A DNA stretch of 64,000 nucleotides from Levilactobacillus enshiensis (GTDB taxonomy: Bacteria; Bacillota; Bacilli; Lactobacillales; Lactobacillaceae), in NCBI RefSeq assembly GCF_007115095.1, contig NZ_SULH01000011.1:55380-119379 (forward strand), read 5' to 3'. The translations under genes and the position numbers were made by a program. Positions 27,808-38,073 of this stretch are shown piece by piece. A model generated the notes under the pieces. That model saw nothing but the letters and a program-made list of their open reading frames with translations. It had not been told where the DNA came from and ran no database searches. Positions within the stretch are counted from its first letter, which is position 1. The number at the start of each line of letters is the position of its first letter.

Positions 27808-28701
27808 ATGCAACTGACACTTCGTGATTTTTTCATGCGCTTACCACTCATCTCTGGCATCGGTCATGGGACCACCACCGCTTGCTGGCATTGGACGTTG
27901 GCCCATCCCCAAGTCACTCACATCAACGCCCGCGTCCTAATGACCATGCTGACTGAACTCAACCTGCCCGAAAAGCGGACCACGGCCATTACCCAGCATC
28001 TCTTTTCGGCAAAGCTCGACGCCACCATCACCACTAATCTTGCACACAGTGGGTGCTTGACGATCGCCGACGCTGCTTACCCAGAAGCGTTGAAAGAGAC
28101 CTATGCGCCGCCAGTTGCCTTATTCTTTCTGGGTGATCTCCGATTACTACGGGCGCCGCAATTGGCCGTGGTGGGCACGCGGCACCCCACGCCGTACGCC
28201 ATCAAAGCGATGCGGCTCTTATTACCAGCCGTCGTCGAGCGGGGCGTCTGTCTGGTGTCTGGCTTGGCACAAGGCGTTGATACGCTGGCTCATCAGGTGG
28301 CCCTTGCCCATTGTGGCAAGACCATTGCCGTCATCGGTACGGGATTGGATCATTGTTACCCCGCAGCCAATCGCGACTTGATGACGACACTAACGCATCA
28401 ACAACTTATCTTTTCGGAGTATCCGTGGGGTACCCAGGGGGCCCGCCATCATTTTCCGGAGCGTAATCGGATCATTGCCGGTCTTTCACAAAGTGTCCTG
28501 GTGATTGAGGCCGCCCATCACTCGGGCAGCCTGATTACCGCCAATATCGCGCTTCAGGAAAATCGGAATGTTCTGGCTGTTCCGGGAACTATCGACGGTA
28601 AAAATTCGGTGGGAACCAACGAATTAATTTTAGCTGGAGCGAAACCAATCTTGAATTCGGAGCATATAATGGAAGAAGTTTTAGTTGACAAGTGGCCCTG
28701 A
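27808..28701 (+). CDS. dprA: DNA-processing protein DprA
   Basis: DprA loads RecA onto incoming single-stranded DNA in natural transformation. The Rossmann-like domain begins at about residue 105 with LAVVGTRHPTPYA, then VSGLAQGVDTLAHQ, GTGLDHCYPAANRDL, FPERNRIIAGLSQ, EAAHHSGSLITANIALQENR and VPGTIDGKNSVGTNELI. The N-terminal helical part is present; the 297-residue protein lacks an obvious C-terminal winged helix. The ATG at 27808 is 5 bases after AAAGGAGG. An intact dprA is consistent with at least latent competence, but no com genes are in view. Confidence 0.95.
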   Translation: MQLTLRDFFMRLPLISGIGHGTTTACWHWTLAHPQVTHINARVLMTMLTELNLPEKRTTAITQHLFSAKLDATITTNLAHSGCLTIADAAYPEALKETYAPPVALFFLGDLRLLRAPQLAVVGTRHPTPYAIKAMRLLLPAVVERGVCLVSGLAQGVDTLAHQVALAHCGKTIAVIGTGLDHCYPAANRDLMTTLTHQQLIFSEYPWGTQGARHHFPERNRIIAGLSQSVLVIEAAHHSGSLITANIALQENRNVLAVPGTIDGKNSVGTNELILAGAKPILNSEHIMEEVLVDKWP

Positions 28702-28835
28702 CTTGAAATATCATGTGTGGGATTATAGTGAATAAATTAGCGAACTCTAAGTTCGTCGTAAAAACAAATCAAATAGAGGTGACGGGCCCCACCAAACGGG
28801 CCTTTATCGTCTATCATTCGAGGGAGTAATGTGAT

Positions 28836-30947
28836 TTGCCGACTAAGTCTAAACCAACAGCAAGTACCAAGAAACGGCGAAAAACGCAAAAAAAATTAGT
28901 TATCGTTGAATCACCAGCAAAAGCGAAAACCATTGAAAAATATTTAGGTCGGACCTACAAGGTAATGCCTAGTCTAGGACATGTGCGTGATCTACCGAAA
29001 AGTTCGATGGGGGTCGACACTGAAAACAATTATGATCCACACTACATCTCCATTCGTGGTAAGGGTGACGTCATTAAGGGCTTACGGTCAGAAGCCAAGA
29101 AGGCCAAAGCCGTCTATCTCGCATCTGACCCTGACCGTGAAGGGGAATCCATTGCCTGGCATTTAGCTCATGTCCTAAACTTAGATGTGAACGACAAAAA
29201 CCGGGTGACGTTTAACGAAATCACGAAGGATGCCGTTAAGGAAGCCTTCAAGACCCCACGGACCATCGACATGGACCTCGTCAACGCCCAACAGGCACGG
29301 CGGATTCTTGACCGGTTGGTCGGTTACTCAATTTCGCCATTGCTCTGGAAAAAGGTGAAGAAGGGGCTCAGTGCTGGACGGGTACAATCGATTGCCTTGT
29401 CACTGATCATCGAACGGGAAAAGGAAATCAAAGCCTTCGTTCCTGAAGAATACTGGACGATCGATGGTGCCTTCAAAAAAGCACGGCACACCTTTGACGC
29501 GAGTTTCTATGGGCTCAACGGTAAGAAGGCTAGCTTAAAGGACAATACGGCCGTGCAAGAAGTGTTAGGCAAGCTCGACAAGACCGGCAAGTTTGACATT
29601 GTTAACGTTGTACGTAAAGAACGGAAACGTTCACCGCAACCACCGTTTACGACCAGTTCCATGCAACAAGACGCTAACCGGAAGCTCAACTTCAGAACGC
29701 GGAAGACCATGATGGCCGCACAACAGCTTTACGAAGGAATCAACCTGGGTAAGGAAGGGACGCAGGGGCTCATTACCTATATGCGGACCGACTCCACCCG
29801 GATTTCAAGTATCGCTAAACACGAGGCCTCAACCTTCCTGCACGAAAAGTACGGTGCCGAATATGCCGCCACGAAGCCCATCAAGGGCAAGCTGCCAGAA
29901 GGGGCACAGGACGCCCATGAAGCAATTCGGCCAACGTCTGTCTTCCGGACTCCGGCTAGCTTGAAGGATCGCCTCAACAAGGACCAATTCCGGCTCTACC
30001 AATTGATCTGGAACCGCTTTGTGGCTAGTCAAATGACGAATGCCGTCATGGATACTATGGCCGTCACGTTGGAACAAAATGGCGTGACGTTCCGGGCTAA
30101 CGGCTCAAAGATGAAGTTTGAAGGGTTCTTGAAGATCTACAAGGACAACAAGGAAAAGGATAACCTGTTACCTGATCTTGAAATCGGGGACCAAGTCAAC
30201 CTGGCCAAAACCGATCCGGCGCAACACTTTACCCAGCCGCCTGCACGTTATTCCGAAGCCAACCTGATCAAGGCATTGGAAGAAAACGGTGTCGGCCGGC
30301 CATCAACGTATGCCCCAACCTTGGACACGATTCAACGGCGTTACTACGTCAAACTAGTTGGTCGTCGCTTTGAACCGACTGAACTGGGGGAAATCGTCGA
30401 TGGCATCATCAATGAATATTTCCCTGATGTGGTCAACGTTGACTTTACGGCCAATTTGGAACACGAGTTGGATGGTATCGAAGAGGGGCAACAGGATTGG
30501 GTCAAGGTTATCGACACCTTCTATAAGCCATTTTCAACGGAAGTTGCCCATGCCGAGGACGCCATTGAAAAGATTCAGATTCGTGACGAACCCGCTGGCT
30601 TTGACTGCGACATCTGTGGCGCACCAATGGTCATCAAGATGGGCCGTTACGGAAAATTCTACGCTTGTTCTCGTTTCCCCGATTGTCGTAATACCAAGCC
30701 AATCGTCAAGGAAATCGGTGTCGTTTGCCCCGTTTGTCACAAGGGCCAAGTCATCGAGCGGAAGTCTAAGAAGAACCGGATTTTCTACGGTTGTTCACGT
30801 TATCCCGACTGTGACTTTGTCTCATGGGACAAGCCAGTCGGCCGTGATTGCCCGAAGGACGGCCACTACTTAGTTGCCAAGAAGATTCGTGGTGGCGTAC
30901 AAATCGTCTGCCCGAACGGCGACTACGAAGAGGCACCGCAAAAGTAA
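28836..30947 (+). CDS. topA: DNA topoisomerase I
   Basis: TopA relaxes negative supercoils by nicking one strand. The Toprim domain opens with [19 protein letters not shown] and has the acidic triad in [11 protein letters not shown]. The active tyrosine is in [14 protein letters not shown]. Three C-terminal zinc-ribbon repeats follow: CDIC...CSRFPDC, CPVC...CSRYPDC and a degenerate CPKDG...VCPNGD that has lost Cys residues. The start is TTG at 28836, nine bases after AGGGAG. The 703-residue length is normal. An inverted repeat CGAAC-TCTAA-GTTCG lies in the leader at 28741-28755. Confidence 0.97.
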   Translation: MPTKSKPTASTKKRRKTQKKLVIVESPAKAKTIEKYLGRTYKVMPSLGHVRDLPKSSMGVDTENNYDPHYISIRGKGDVIKGLRSEAKKAKAVYLASDPDREGESIAWHLAHVLNLDVNDKNRVTFNEITKDAVKEAFKTPRTIDMDLVNAQQARRILDRLVGYSISPLLWKKVKKGLSAGRVQSIALSLIIEREKEIKAFVPEEYWTIDGAFKKARHTFDASFYGLNGKKASLKDNTAVQEVLGKLDKTGKFDIVNVVRKERKRSPQPPFTTSSMQQDANRKLNFRTRKTMMAAQQLYEGINLGKEGTQGLITYMRTDSTRISSIAKHEASTFLHEKYGAEYAATKPIKGKLPEGAQDAHEAIRPTSVFRTPASLKDRLNKDQFRLYQLIWNRFVASQMTNAVMDTMAVTLEQNGVTFRANGSKMKFEGFLKIYKDNKEKDNLLPDLEIGDQVNLAKTDPAQHFTQPPARYSEANLIKALEENGVGRPSTYAPTLDTIQRRYYVKLVGRRFEPTELGEIVDGIINEYFPDVVNVDFTANLEHELDGIEEGQQDWVKVIDTFYKPFSTEVAHAEDAIEKIQIRDEPAGFDCDICGAPMVIKMGRYGKFYACSRFPDCRNTKPIVKEIGVVCPVCHKGQVIERKSKKNRIFYGCSRYPDCDFVSWDKPVGRDCPKDGHYLVAKKIRGGVQIVCPNGDYEEAPQK

Positions 30948-30963
30948 ATAGCGTTAAACCTCA

Positions 30964-31011
30964 AAATAGGCATTGGCCGTTTTCCGCAAGGGAAGCTGCC
31001 AATGCCTATTT
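30964..31011 (+). terminator. Long perfect hairpin after topA; weak terminator or RNA stem
   Basis: AAATAGGCATTGGC (30964-30977) and GCCAATGCCTATTT (30998-31011) form a perfect 14-bp stem around a 20-base loop that itself has TTCC/GGAA pairing. Only three T lie at the end, so termination may be weak. Confidence 0.6.
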
Positions 31012-31120
31012 AGCTGTCAAGAAAACCACCGCGTTGCCGACCCCATGTCGACATTTTGATGAGTTAGTTGTGTTTTTCAGGGCTGTTTGCTAGCATTAAC
31101 ACGTACAGGAGGTGTTGTTC

Positions 31121-32056
31121 GTGGATGACACGGTCGCACAGTTTATGACGTATCTTAGCGGCGAACGCCAATACTCACCGGAAACGGTTAAGGCCTACCG
31201 CGAGGACATCGACGAGTTTACCCAGTTTTTAACCGACAATGGCGGCATCAAACCGTGGACGGCAATTGATCAACTAGATGTTGAGGTCTACTTGAGCGAT
31301 TTGTATGATCACCATTACGCGCGCACGACCATTGCCCGTAAGTTGTCAACGTTGCGATCATTCTACAGCTTTCTGATGAGTAACGATTTGGCCAAGGATG
31401 ACCCGTTTGCCTACGTGCAGCTTAAGCACCATCAAAATCATTTGCCCCGATTCTTCTATGAACGGGAAATGACCGCGCTGTTTACGGCCGCGGCTGCCAA
31501 TCCGAATACGCAACTAGCAACGCGGGATTCGGCAGTGTTAGAAGTCCTGTACGGTACCGGTATTCGGGTCAGTGAGTGTGTCAACCTCACGTTACCCGAC
31601 GTTGACTTCGACAACCGGATCATGTTGATTCATGGGAAGGGTAACAAGGAACGTTACGTGCCATTTGGCAATTACGCGACCGATGCCCTAGAACGTTACT
31701 TTACTGCCGCCCGCACACCGCTGATGACGAAATTCAACCGCACGCATCCGTATGTCTTTATCAACGCACGGGGAGAGCAGTTGACCCCGGCTGGCGTGAC
31801 CTACCTGTTGAATCAGGTCATCAAGCGCAGTAGCCTCACCACGGACATTCATCCCCACATGCTGCGGCACACCTTTGCCACACACTTGCTTAACCGCGGT
31901 GCAGATCTACGGTCGGTCCAAGAATTGTTGGGACACAGCAGTCTGTCGACCACGCAGATCTACACCCACGTGACCCGGGAACATTTACAACGCGATTATC
32001 GCCAGTTCTTCCCGCGCGCCACTGAAGATAATTCTGATCACACAAAACAATCGTAA
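31121..32056 (+). CDS. xerC: Site-specific tyrosine recombinase XerC
   Basis: XerC pairs with XerD at dif to resolve chromosome dimers. The 311-residue protein has the N-terminal core-binding domain ([23 protein letters not shown]) and all catalytic residues: Arg149 in GIRVSEC, Lys173 in GKGNKER, His246 and Arg249 in HMLRHTF, His272 in LLGH and Tyr281 in QIYTH. The start is GTG at 31121, eight bases after AGGAGG. Its place before hslV-hslU is the same as codV (xerC) before clpQY in Bacillus, which decides XerC over XerD. Confidence 0.93.
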   Translation: MDDTVAQFMTYLSGERQYSPETVKAYREDIDEFTQFLTDNGGIKPWTAIDQLDVEVYLSDLYDHHYARTTIARKLSTLRSFYSFLMSNDLAKDDPFAYVQLKHHQNHLPRFFYEREMTALFTAAAANPNTQLATRDSAVLEVLYGTGIRVSECVNLTLPDVDFDNRIMLIHGKGNKERYVPFGNYATDALERYFTAARTPLMTKFNRTHPYVFINARGEQLTPAGVTYLLNQVIKRSSLTTDIHPHMLRHTFATHLLNRGADLRSVQELLGHSSLSTTQIYTHVTREHLQRDYRQFFPRATEDNSDHTKQS

Positions 32057-32072
32057 GGAGATTGATGAAACT

Positions 32073-32615
32073 ATGCCAGTAAAATTTGAAGCAACTACCA
32101 TCTGTGCAGTTCGGCATAACGGCCATAATGCTATGGCTGGTGACGGCCAAGTAACCATGGGTGAAAAGGTCATCATGAAGGGGACCGCGCACAAGATTCG
32201 CCGGATCTACAACAACCAAGTCGTCGTCGGCTTTGCCGGGAGTGTTGCTGACGCCTTCAACCTTGAAGAAAAATTCGAGAGCCAACTTAACGAATACAGC
32301 GGTAACCTTCAACGAGCAGCCGTGGAACTGGCTAAGCAATGGCGTTCCGATCAGGCGTTGCAAAAGTTAGAGGCCTTATTGATCGTCATGGATAAGGACG
32401 AAATGTTACTGGTTTCCGGTTCCGGTGAAGTCATCGCCCCCGATGATGATATTCTGGCTATCGGTTCTGGTGGGAACTTTGCCCTAGCCGCTGCCACAGC
32501 CTTACACCACCATGCAACTGACATGAGCGCTAAGGAAATTGCTGAAAGTGCCATCCATATTGCGGGTGGGATCGATATCTTTACCAACGAAAATGTTATT
32601 TCTGAAGAACTTTAA
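32073..32615 (+). CDS. hslV: HslV, protease subunit of HslUV (ClpQ)
   Basis: HslV forms the double-ring proteolytic core that degrades proteins unfolded by HslU. The mature enzyme should begin at the threonine in [21 protein letters not shown]; a short seven-residue leader (MPVKFEA) comes first and must be removed, which is longer than the single Met of E. coli HslV. The middle part [18 protein letters not shown] and the end [13 protein letters not shown] are family-typical. AAGGAG lies 12 bases upstream of the ATG. It is followed after 20 bases by hslU. Confidence 0.95.
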   Translation: MPVKFEATTICAVRHNGHNAMAGDGQVTMGEKVIMKGTAHKIRRIYNNQVVVGFAGSVADAFNLEEKFESQLNEYSGNLQRAAVELAKQWRSDQALQKLEALLIVMDKDEMLLVSGSGEVIAPDDDILAIGSGGNFALAAATALHHHATDMSAKEIAESAIHIAGGIDIFTNENVISEEL

Positions 32616-32635
32616 TCGAAACGGAGGAATCCATT

Positions 32636-34048
32636 GTGGACGCTATTAATAAAACACCTAAAGAAATCGTCGCCTTACTCGACCAATACGTCATTGGCCA
32701 GGACGAAGCCAAGCGGGCGATTGCGATTGCATTACGTAACCGTTACCGTCGCATGCAACTAGACGCTGCTATGCAAGAGGAAATTTCACCGAAGAACATG
32801 TTAATGATTGGACCGACCGGGGTTGGGAAGACTGAAATTGCCCGCCGGTTAGCCAAAATCGTTCACGCGCCATTTACCAAGGTTGAAGCCAGCAAGTTTA
32901 CCGAAGTTGGGTACGTTGGTCGCGATGTGGAATCCATGGTTCGTGACTTGGTCGAAGTTTCCGTAGCGATGGAAAAACAAGACCAATTTAAGAATGTTCG
33001 GGCCGATGCCATTCAAGCGGCTAACAAACGGTTGGTCAAGCTCTTGGCTCCCGCAAAGAAGAAGGAAAACAAGAACAACAACGACTTCGCCAACATGATG
33101 AACATGTTCTCCCAGATGCAAAACGGTCAAACCCCAACTGCACCCGGTGAAGAGGAAGAAGTCACCGACGACATCCGTAACGAACGGCTCTCCTTGTCCG
33201 AACAACTGGATAAAGGTCTACTCGAAAATCACATGGTCGAAATTGAAATGGACGATCCTCAACAAGCCAATGCGGGGGACAACAACATGCTGGGCCAAAT
33301 GGGTGTGGACCTCAACGATACGTTGGGCGCGATTATGCCTAAGAAGCGGATCAAGCGCACGGTCACGGTCGCTGAAGCGCGGGAAATCCTGGTTGCCGAA
33401 GAATCCGAGAAGCTGGTCAACAACGCTGACATCAACCACGATGCCATCAAGCGGGCCGAAAATACGGGCATCATCTTCCTCGATGAAATCGATAAGATTG
33501 CTAAGGGCAGTAGCCAAAATAGTGGCGACGTCTCCCGTGAAGGGGTCCAACGTGATATCTTACCAATCGTCGAAGGTACTCAGGTCAAGACCAAGTACGG
33601 GACGATCGATACGGACCACATCCTGTTCATCGCCGCTGGAGCATTTGCTGAATCCAAGCCTAGCGATTTGATTGCTGAATTACAGGGTCGTTTCCCAATC
33701 CGGGTCGAATTAAATGACCTAAGCAAGGAAGACTTCGTCAAGATCTTGACGGAACCAAACAACGCCCTTATCAAGCAATACATTGCGTTGATTGGTACGG
33801 ACAACGTTAAGGTCACGTTTACCATGGAAGCCATCGAACGCATTGCCGATCTGGCTTTCGAACTGAACCACGAGAACCAAAACATTGGGGCCCGGCGTTT
33901 ACAGACGGTTCTGGAAAAGCTGTTGGAAGACCTGTTGTTTGAAGGTCCTGACATGGGAACCGGCGACGTGACGATTACTGAAAGTTACGTCAACGACAAG
34001 ATCGGTGACATTGTGCAAAACAAAGACCTGTCGCGTTACATCCTGTAA
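32636..34048 (+). CDS. hslU: HslU, ATPase subunit of HslUV (ClpY)
   Basis: HslU is the AAA+ ring that unfolds substrates for HslV. Walker A GPTGVGKT is at residues 59-66, followed by EASKFTEVGYVGRDVESMVRDL. The intermediate domain, about residues 110-230, is variable and contains an Asn/Gln/Glu-rich stretch (KKKENKNNNDFANMMNMF). Walker B is GIIFLDEIDKIA and the sensor region QGRFPIRVEL. The C-terminus ends LSRYIL, which docks into HslV. The start is GTG at 32636. A terminator follows 10 bases after the stop, so xerC-hslV-hslU forms a unit without the codY gene found in Bacillus. Confidence 0.97.
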   Translation: MDAINKTPKEIVALLDQYVIGQDEAKRAIAIALRNRYRRMQLDAAMQEEISPKNMLMIGPTGVGKTEIARRLAKIVHAPFTKVEASKFTEVGYVGRDVESMVRDLVEVSVAMEKQDQFKNVRADAIQAANKRLVKLLAPAKKKENKNNNDFANMMNMFSQMQNGQTPTAPGEEEEVTDDIRNERLSLSEQLDKGLLENHMVEIEMDDPQQANAGDNNMLGQMGVDLNDTLGAIMPKKRIKRTVTVAEAREILVAEESEKLVNNADINHDAIKRAENTGIIFLDEIDKIAKGSSQNSGDVSREGVQRDILPIVEGTQVKTKYGTIDTDHILFIAAGAFAESKPSDLIAELQGRFPIRVELNDLSKEDFVKILTEPNNALIKQYIALIGTDNVKVTFTMEAIERIADLAFELNHENQNIGARRLQTVLEKLLEDLLFEGPDMGTGDVTITESYVNDKIGDIVQNKDLSRYIL

Positions 34049-34057
34049 CTAATTTGT

Positions 34058-34089
34058 GGGGCCGAGACGGTTGTCTTGGCCCTTTTTTC
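34058..34089 (+). terminator. Intrinsic terminator of xerC-hslVU
   Basis: GGGCCGAGAC and GTCTTGGCCC form a 10-bp stem with a GGTT-type loop, followed by six T. Confidence 0.92.
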
Positions 34090-34182
34090 GGCAGTCAGGT
34101 ACGCCGGATTAAAGTGGGAGATTGTGCGTATTCATTAAAAATCATTCAATTTCACGACAAGGAAACGTCGGGAGGAATTTAC

Positions 34183-35058
34183 ATGCTAACGTTAAGAAAC
34201 ACGTATTTAACGGTTAAAATTAATCCGTTGGGCGCTGAGTTAACCAGCGTTCAGGACAACGATAGTCACTTGGAATATATGTGGCAGGCAGATAAAGCCT
34301 ATTGGGGCCGCCACGCACCGTTCTTGTTCCCCATCGTGGGGCGTTTGCAGGACAATCACTATCGACTCGCCGGTAAGACCTACGAGATGAGTCAACATGG
34401 GTTTGCCCGTGATCGAGAATTTCAAGTGGTCGCGCAAACCGAGACACAGCTCAGCTTACAGCTGACGGCCGACGAGCAAAGCCGGCTGCTCTTTCCCAGC
34501 GATTTTACGCTGACGATTACCTACACGCTGGTCGACCATCAACTGCAGGTCGCCGCAGAGGTTGCTAATCCAGCTGATACCCCACTGATCTTCTCATTTG
34601 GCGCCCATCCCGGCTTCAATGTGCCGCTAGGTGAGGCGACCGCTGACTTTACCGACTATCAGGTCACGGTCTCACCCAAGCAAACGTATCAACGCGTGCC
34701 ACTCGTTGGGCCATACAGTGATACCGGTCACACGGTGCCACTTGACCTGACGCAACCGTTGCAGTTGGACCACCACCTGTTCGATCACGATGCACAGGTC
34801 CTGACACTGAACGATCAAGAGACCACGCTCATGCTGAGTAGCACCGCCAATGACCACGGCATTGCCTTAACGGTTGCGGCACCATACGTTGGTATCTGGT
34901 CCCCATATCCTAAGCAGGCCCCCTTTGTCTGCATCGAGCCTTGGTGGGGATTAGCGGACGATGTTCAGGCCACCGGGGATCTCGAAACCAAGGTCGCCAT
35001 TCAGCACCTAGCCGCACATGACCATTTTCAGGCGGGGTATCAGATCACTTACTTCTAA
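34183..35058 (+). CDS. Aldose 1-epimerase family protein (LacX-like)
   Basis: Members interconvert alpha and beta forms of hexoses or act on modified sugars. The 291-residue protein starts TLRNTYLTVKINPLGAELTSVQD and contains FLFPIVGRLQDNHY, QHGFARDREF with the conserved His, SFGAHPGFNVPL with the second His, and VCIEPWWGLAD with the catalytic Glu. This pattern is that of the LacX-like branch, whose substrate is unknown. The ATG at 34183 follows GGGAGG; the longer open frame upstream crosses the hslU terminator and is rejected. Confidence 0.87.
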   Translation: MLTLRNTYLTVKINPLGAELTSVQDNDSHLEYMWQADKAYWGRHAPFLFPIVGRLQDNHYRLAGKTYEMSQHGFARDREFQVVAQTETQLSLQLTADEQSRLLFPSDFTLTITYTLVDHQLQVAAEVANPADTPLIFSFGAHPGFNVPLGEATADFTDYQVTVSPKQTYQRVPLVGPYSDTGHTVPLDLTQPLQLDHHLFDHDAQVLTLNDQETTLMLSSTANDHGIALTVAAPYVGIWSPYPKQAPFVCIEPWWGLADDVQATGDLETKVAIQHLAAHDHFQAGYQITYF

Positions 35059-35124
35059 CCATAGCGACGTTGATGTTACGAAGGCGGGTACGCCAAGGCC
35101 CTCAGCCACCGCGCACACACCTTG

Positions 35125-35163
35125 CAAAAAAAGGAGGCCAGGACATGATGTCCGGGCCTCCTT
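35125..35163 (-). terminator. Intrinsic terminator of plsY
   Basis: On the - strand a GC-rich stem AAGGAGGCC.. / GGCCTCCTT with an inner GGACAT/ATGTCC stem is followed by seven T. Confidence 0.9.
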
Positions 35164-35179
35164 ACGTTTCTAGCACAGG

Positions 35180-35803
35180 TTAACTCTTCTTTCGCTTATG
35201 ATAGCCCCGACCAAAGGGGACCATCGATTCTGTTCCTTCACGGATACGTTGAATATTGGCGCGGTGACGATAAAATACAAAGATGGTCAAGACCAACGCA
35301 ATGCCAGTCAGGTACCAGTCTTGAAATGCTAGGGAAATCAATGTGATTAGGCTAAAGGCAATCATGCTAGCCAGACTGACCATACTGGTCCAATAGATCA
35401 GGCTGACCCATAGTCCAGCAGCAATCACAAACATCAGCGGGTTGTAGGCTAATAGCATCCCCGCAGACGTAGCGACGGCCTTGCCACCCTTAAAGTGATC
35501 AAAGATCGATACGGTGTGGCCTAAAATAGCAAATAGACCAAACAGCAAGGGTGTCGCTGTTCCTAAAAACGTTGTGACGTGGCCTAGGGTCGGCAACAGC
35601 GTCGCCACACTTCCTTTAGCGATATCGAGAACCATGACGGCCGTTCCCGCGTAGGGGCCCAAGACCCGATACGTGTTGGTCGTCCCAATATTACCCGATC
35701 CTGATTGGCGAATATCCGTGCCAAAGAAGGCTTTACCGACCCAGACCCCATTAGGAATGGCACCCAGTAGGTAAGCCAAAACAAGTAAACCAATTAATTT
35801 CAC
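35180..35803 (-). CDS. plsY: Glycerol-3-phosphate acyltransferase PlsY
   Basis: PlsY transfers the acyl group of acyl-phosphate to glycerol 3-phosphate, the first step of phospholipid synthesis, at the membrane. The 207-residue protein has five hydrophobic segments and the three motifs of the family: GAIPNGVWVGKAFFGTDIRQSGSGN-like loop 1 (GSGNIGTTN), ILGHTVSIFDHFKGGKAVATSAG in loop 2 and the later SLASMIAFS region. It is transcribed away from parE; plsY next to parE-parC is also the Bacillus arrangement. Confidence 0.95.
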   Translation of the reverse strand: MKLIGLLVLAYLLGAIPNGVWVGKAFFGTDIRQSGSGNIGTTNTYRVLGPYAGTAVMVLDIAKGSVATLLPTLGHVTTFLGTATPLLFGLFAILGHTVSIFDHFKGGKAVATSAGMLLAYNPLMFVIAAGLWVSLIYWTSMVSLASMIAFSLITLISLAFQDWYLTGIALVLTIFVFYRHRANIQRIREGTESMVPFGRGYHKRKKS

Positions 35804-35989
35804 GACTCAATTCCTCCGCTCTTTCTCCCAATGTCGTCCTCGTGACCGCATTGCAAATAAGCTGTTCTATATTTTAGCATGTTTTCAACGCCACGCCAAT
35901 TATCTCAAGAGAACTAGCAAGTTTTCAGCTTCCTGTGGTATGATAATGTGGTTATTGTTGACCACACCGTGGGCGTTTGTCCATTTTAT

Positions 35990-36018
35990 TTGAACATACG
36001 TTCGCATTGCGGTAAACT
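35990..36018 (+). promoter_or_regulatory. parE-parC promoter with overlapping LexA box
   Basis: TTGAAC (35990-35995) and TAAACT (36013-36018) are 17 bp apart. The sequence TGAACATACGTTCG at 35991-36004 fits the Gram-positive LexA (DinR) box CGAACNNNNGTTCG at every fixed base but the first, and covers the -35. This predicts SOS control of topoisomerase IV; parEC is, as I recall, also a LexA target in Bacillus subtilis. Confidence 0.72.
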
Positions 36019-36075
36019 AGGTAAGGCTGGCAACACACCATTTAAAACGAATAAAAATGTAAAGGGGATTTACGC

Positions 36076-38046
36076 ATGGCGAAAGCAAAACCAAAGTATG
36101 ACGATTCCTCCATTCAGGTCTTGGAGGGATTGGAAGCTGTTCGTAAACGTCCTGGGATGTATATCGGCTCAACCGACGGCCGTGGATTGCACCACTTGGT
36201 CTACGAAATCGTGGATAACGCCGTTGATGAGGCCTTAGCGGGCTACGGTAAGGAAATTAACGTAACCATTCACCAGGATAACAGTATCACGGTCGTCGAT
36301 CATGGACGGGGGATGCCGGTGGGCATGCACGCGTCGGGAATTCCGACCCCCGAAGTCATCTTAACGGTCCTCCATGCCGGTGGGAAGTTCGGCCAGGGAG
36401 GCTACAAGACGTCTGGTGGGCTTCATGGGGTTGGTGCTTCCGTTGTGAATGCACTGTCCAGTAAGCTAACCGTGACCATTGTGCGTGATGGCGTGCGCTA
36501 CCAAGAAAAATTTGCAGACGGTGGGAAGCCACAGGGGACGCTGAAAAAATTGGGCAATACCCGGGCACACAACGGCACAACGATTGATTTCAAACCGGAT
36601 AGTAGCATCTTCACGACGACGGTCTACAACTTCGGGACGCTCTCCGAACGGCTGCGCGAGTCGGCATTCTTGCTAAAGGGCGTTAAGATCACGCTGACCG
36701 ACGAACGTGAAGGCCAAGAAAAGGCTGAAGAATATCATTTTGAAGACGGTATCAAAGAGTTTGTTGGCTATCTAAACGAAGATAAAGACACGTTGGGCAA
36801 CGTCATGTACTTTGACGGTAAGAAAGACGGTATCGAAGTTGAAGTTGCCGCGCAATACAATGACGGGTATACCGAAAACTTACTGTCGTTTGTGAACAAC
36901 GTCCGGACGAAGGACGGGGGCACACACGAAGTCGGGATGCGTAGCGGCTGGACCAAGGCATTCAATGAATACGCACGGAAGGTCGGCCTATTGAAGGATC
37001 GCGATAAGAATCTGGAAGGTTCCGACGTCCGGGAAGGGCTCTCTGCGGTCATATCGCTGCGGGTTCCGGAAAACCTGCTCCAATTTGAAGGTCAGACCAA
37101 GGAAAAGCTGGGGACACCGGAAGCACGAACCATCGTGGACAATGTCATCAGTGAACAGCTGGGTTACTACCTGATGGAAAATGGGGACTTCGGGAAGATG
37201 CTGATCAAGAAGTCCACACAAGCACGTCAGGCGCGTGAGGCCGCACGGAAGGCCCGTGATGAAAGCCGGAATGGTAAGCGTCATAAAAAGCACGAACGTC
37301 TTTTATCCGGTAAGCTTACGCCCGCTCAGTCAAAGAATTCAGCGAAGAACGAACTGTTCTTGGTCGAAGGGGATTCCGCCGGCGGATCAGCCAAACAGGG
37401 GCGTAACCGAAAGTTCCAAGCCATCCTCCCTTTACGAGGAAAGGTGCTGAACACGGAACGCGCTAAGCTCCCAGATATTATGAAGAATGAAGAAATCAGT
37501 ACCATGATCTACACCATTGGCGCTGGTGTTGGCACCGAATTTAACATTGAAGATGCCAATTACGATAAGATTATTATCATGACCGATGCCGATGATGATG
37601 GGGCTCACATTCAGATTCTACTGCTGACCTTCTTCTACAAATACATGCGACCAATGATCGACGCTGGCCGGGTCTACATTGCCTTACCACCGCTGTATCG
37701 CATCAAACGAACCGGCAAGAACCAGGATATCGAATACGCCTGGACCAACGATGAATTGACTGAAAAGACGCAGAAGATCCCCAACCACGGCTACAACCTC
37801 CAACGTTTTAAGGGGTTAGGGGAAATGGACGCCGAACAGCTGTGGGAAACGACCATGGATCCCGACAACCGAACGCTGATTCGCGTGCAAATCGACGATG
37901 CCGCTCTGGCTGAACGCCGGGTTACAACGTTGATGGGCGATAAAGTTGAACCCCGTCGGAAATGGATCGAAAATAATGTTCAATTTACGCTGGAAGATGA
38001 CAACACCAGCTTATTAGAAAATGATGCCACGTCGACCAGTGATTAA
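36076..38046 (+). CDS. parE: DNA topoisomerase IV subunit B
   Basis: ParE is the ATPase and Toprim subunit of topoisomerase IV, which unlinks daughter chromosomes. The GHKL domain shows EGLEAVRKRPGMYIGSTDGRGLHHLVYEIVDNAVDEAL, GRGMPVGMH and GGLHGVGASVVNALS. The Toprim domain has LVEGDSAGGSAKQGRNR and IMTDADDDGAHI. The C-terminal segment KGLGEMDAEQLWETTMDP is standard. The length of 656 residues and its pairing with parC beside plsY separate it from GyrB. The promoter carries a LexA box. Confidence 0.97.
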   Translation: MAKAKPKYDDSSIQVLEGLEAVRKRPGMYIGSTDGRGLHHLVYEIVDNAVDEALAGYGKEINVTIHQDNSITVVDHGRGMPVGMHASGIPTPEVILTVLHAGGKFGQGGYKTSGGLHGVGASVVNALSSKLTVTIVRDGVRYQEKFADGGKPQGTLKKLGNTRAHNGTTIDFKPDSSIFTTTVYNFGTLSERLRESAFLLKGVKITLTDEREGQEKAEEYHFEDGIKEFVGYLNEDKDTLGNVMYFDGKKDGIEVEVAAQYNDGYTENLLSFVNNVRTKDGGTHEVGMRSGWTKAFNEYARKVGLLKDRDKNLEGSDVREGLSAVISLRVPENLLQFEGQTKEKLGTPEARTIVDNVISEQLGYYLMENGDFGKMLIKKSTQARQAREAARKARDESRNGKRHKKHERLLSGKLTPAQSKNSAKNELFLVEGDSAGGSAKQGRNRKFQAILPLRGKVLNTERAKLPDIMKNEEISTMIYTIGAGVGTEFNIEDANYDKIIIMTDADDDGAHIQILLLTFFYKYMRPMIDAGRVYIALPPLYRIKRTGKNQDIEYAWTNDELTEKTQKIPNHGYNLQRFKGLGEMDAEQLWETTMDPDNRTLIRVQIDDAALAERRVTTLMGDKVEPRRKWIENNVQFTLEDDNTSLLENDATSTSD

Positions 38047-38073
38047 TCGACCGGTGAAAGGAGCAAACATGTC

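Noticed and set aside
28741..28755. CGAAC-TCTAA-GTTCG dyad as a LexA box before topA
   Set aside because: The half-sites are perfect but the spacer is five bases, while the LexA/DinR box needs four; left as an unexplained leader dyad.
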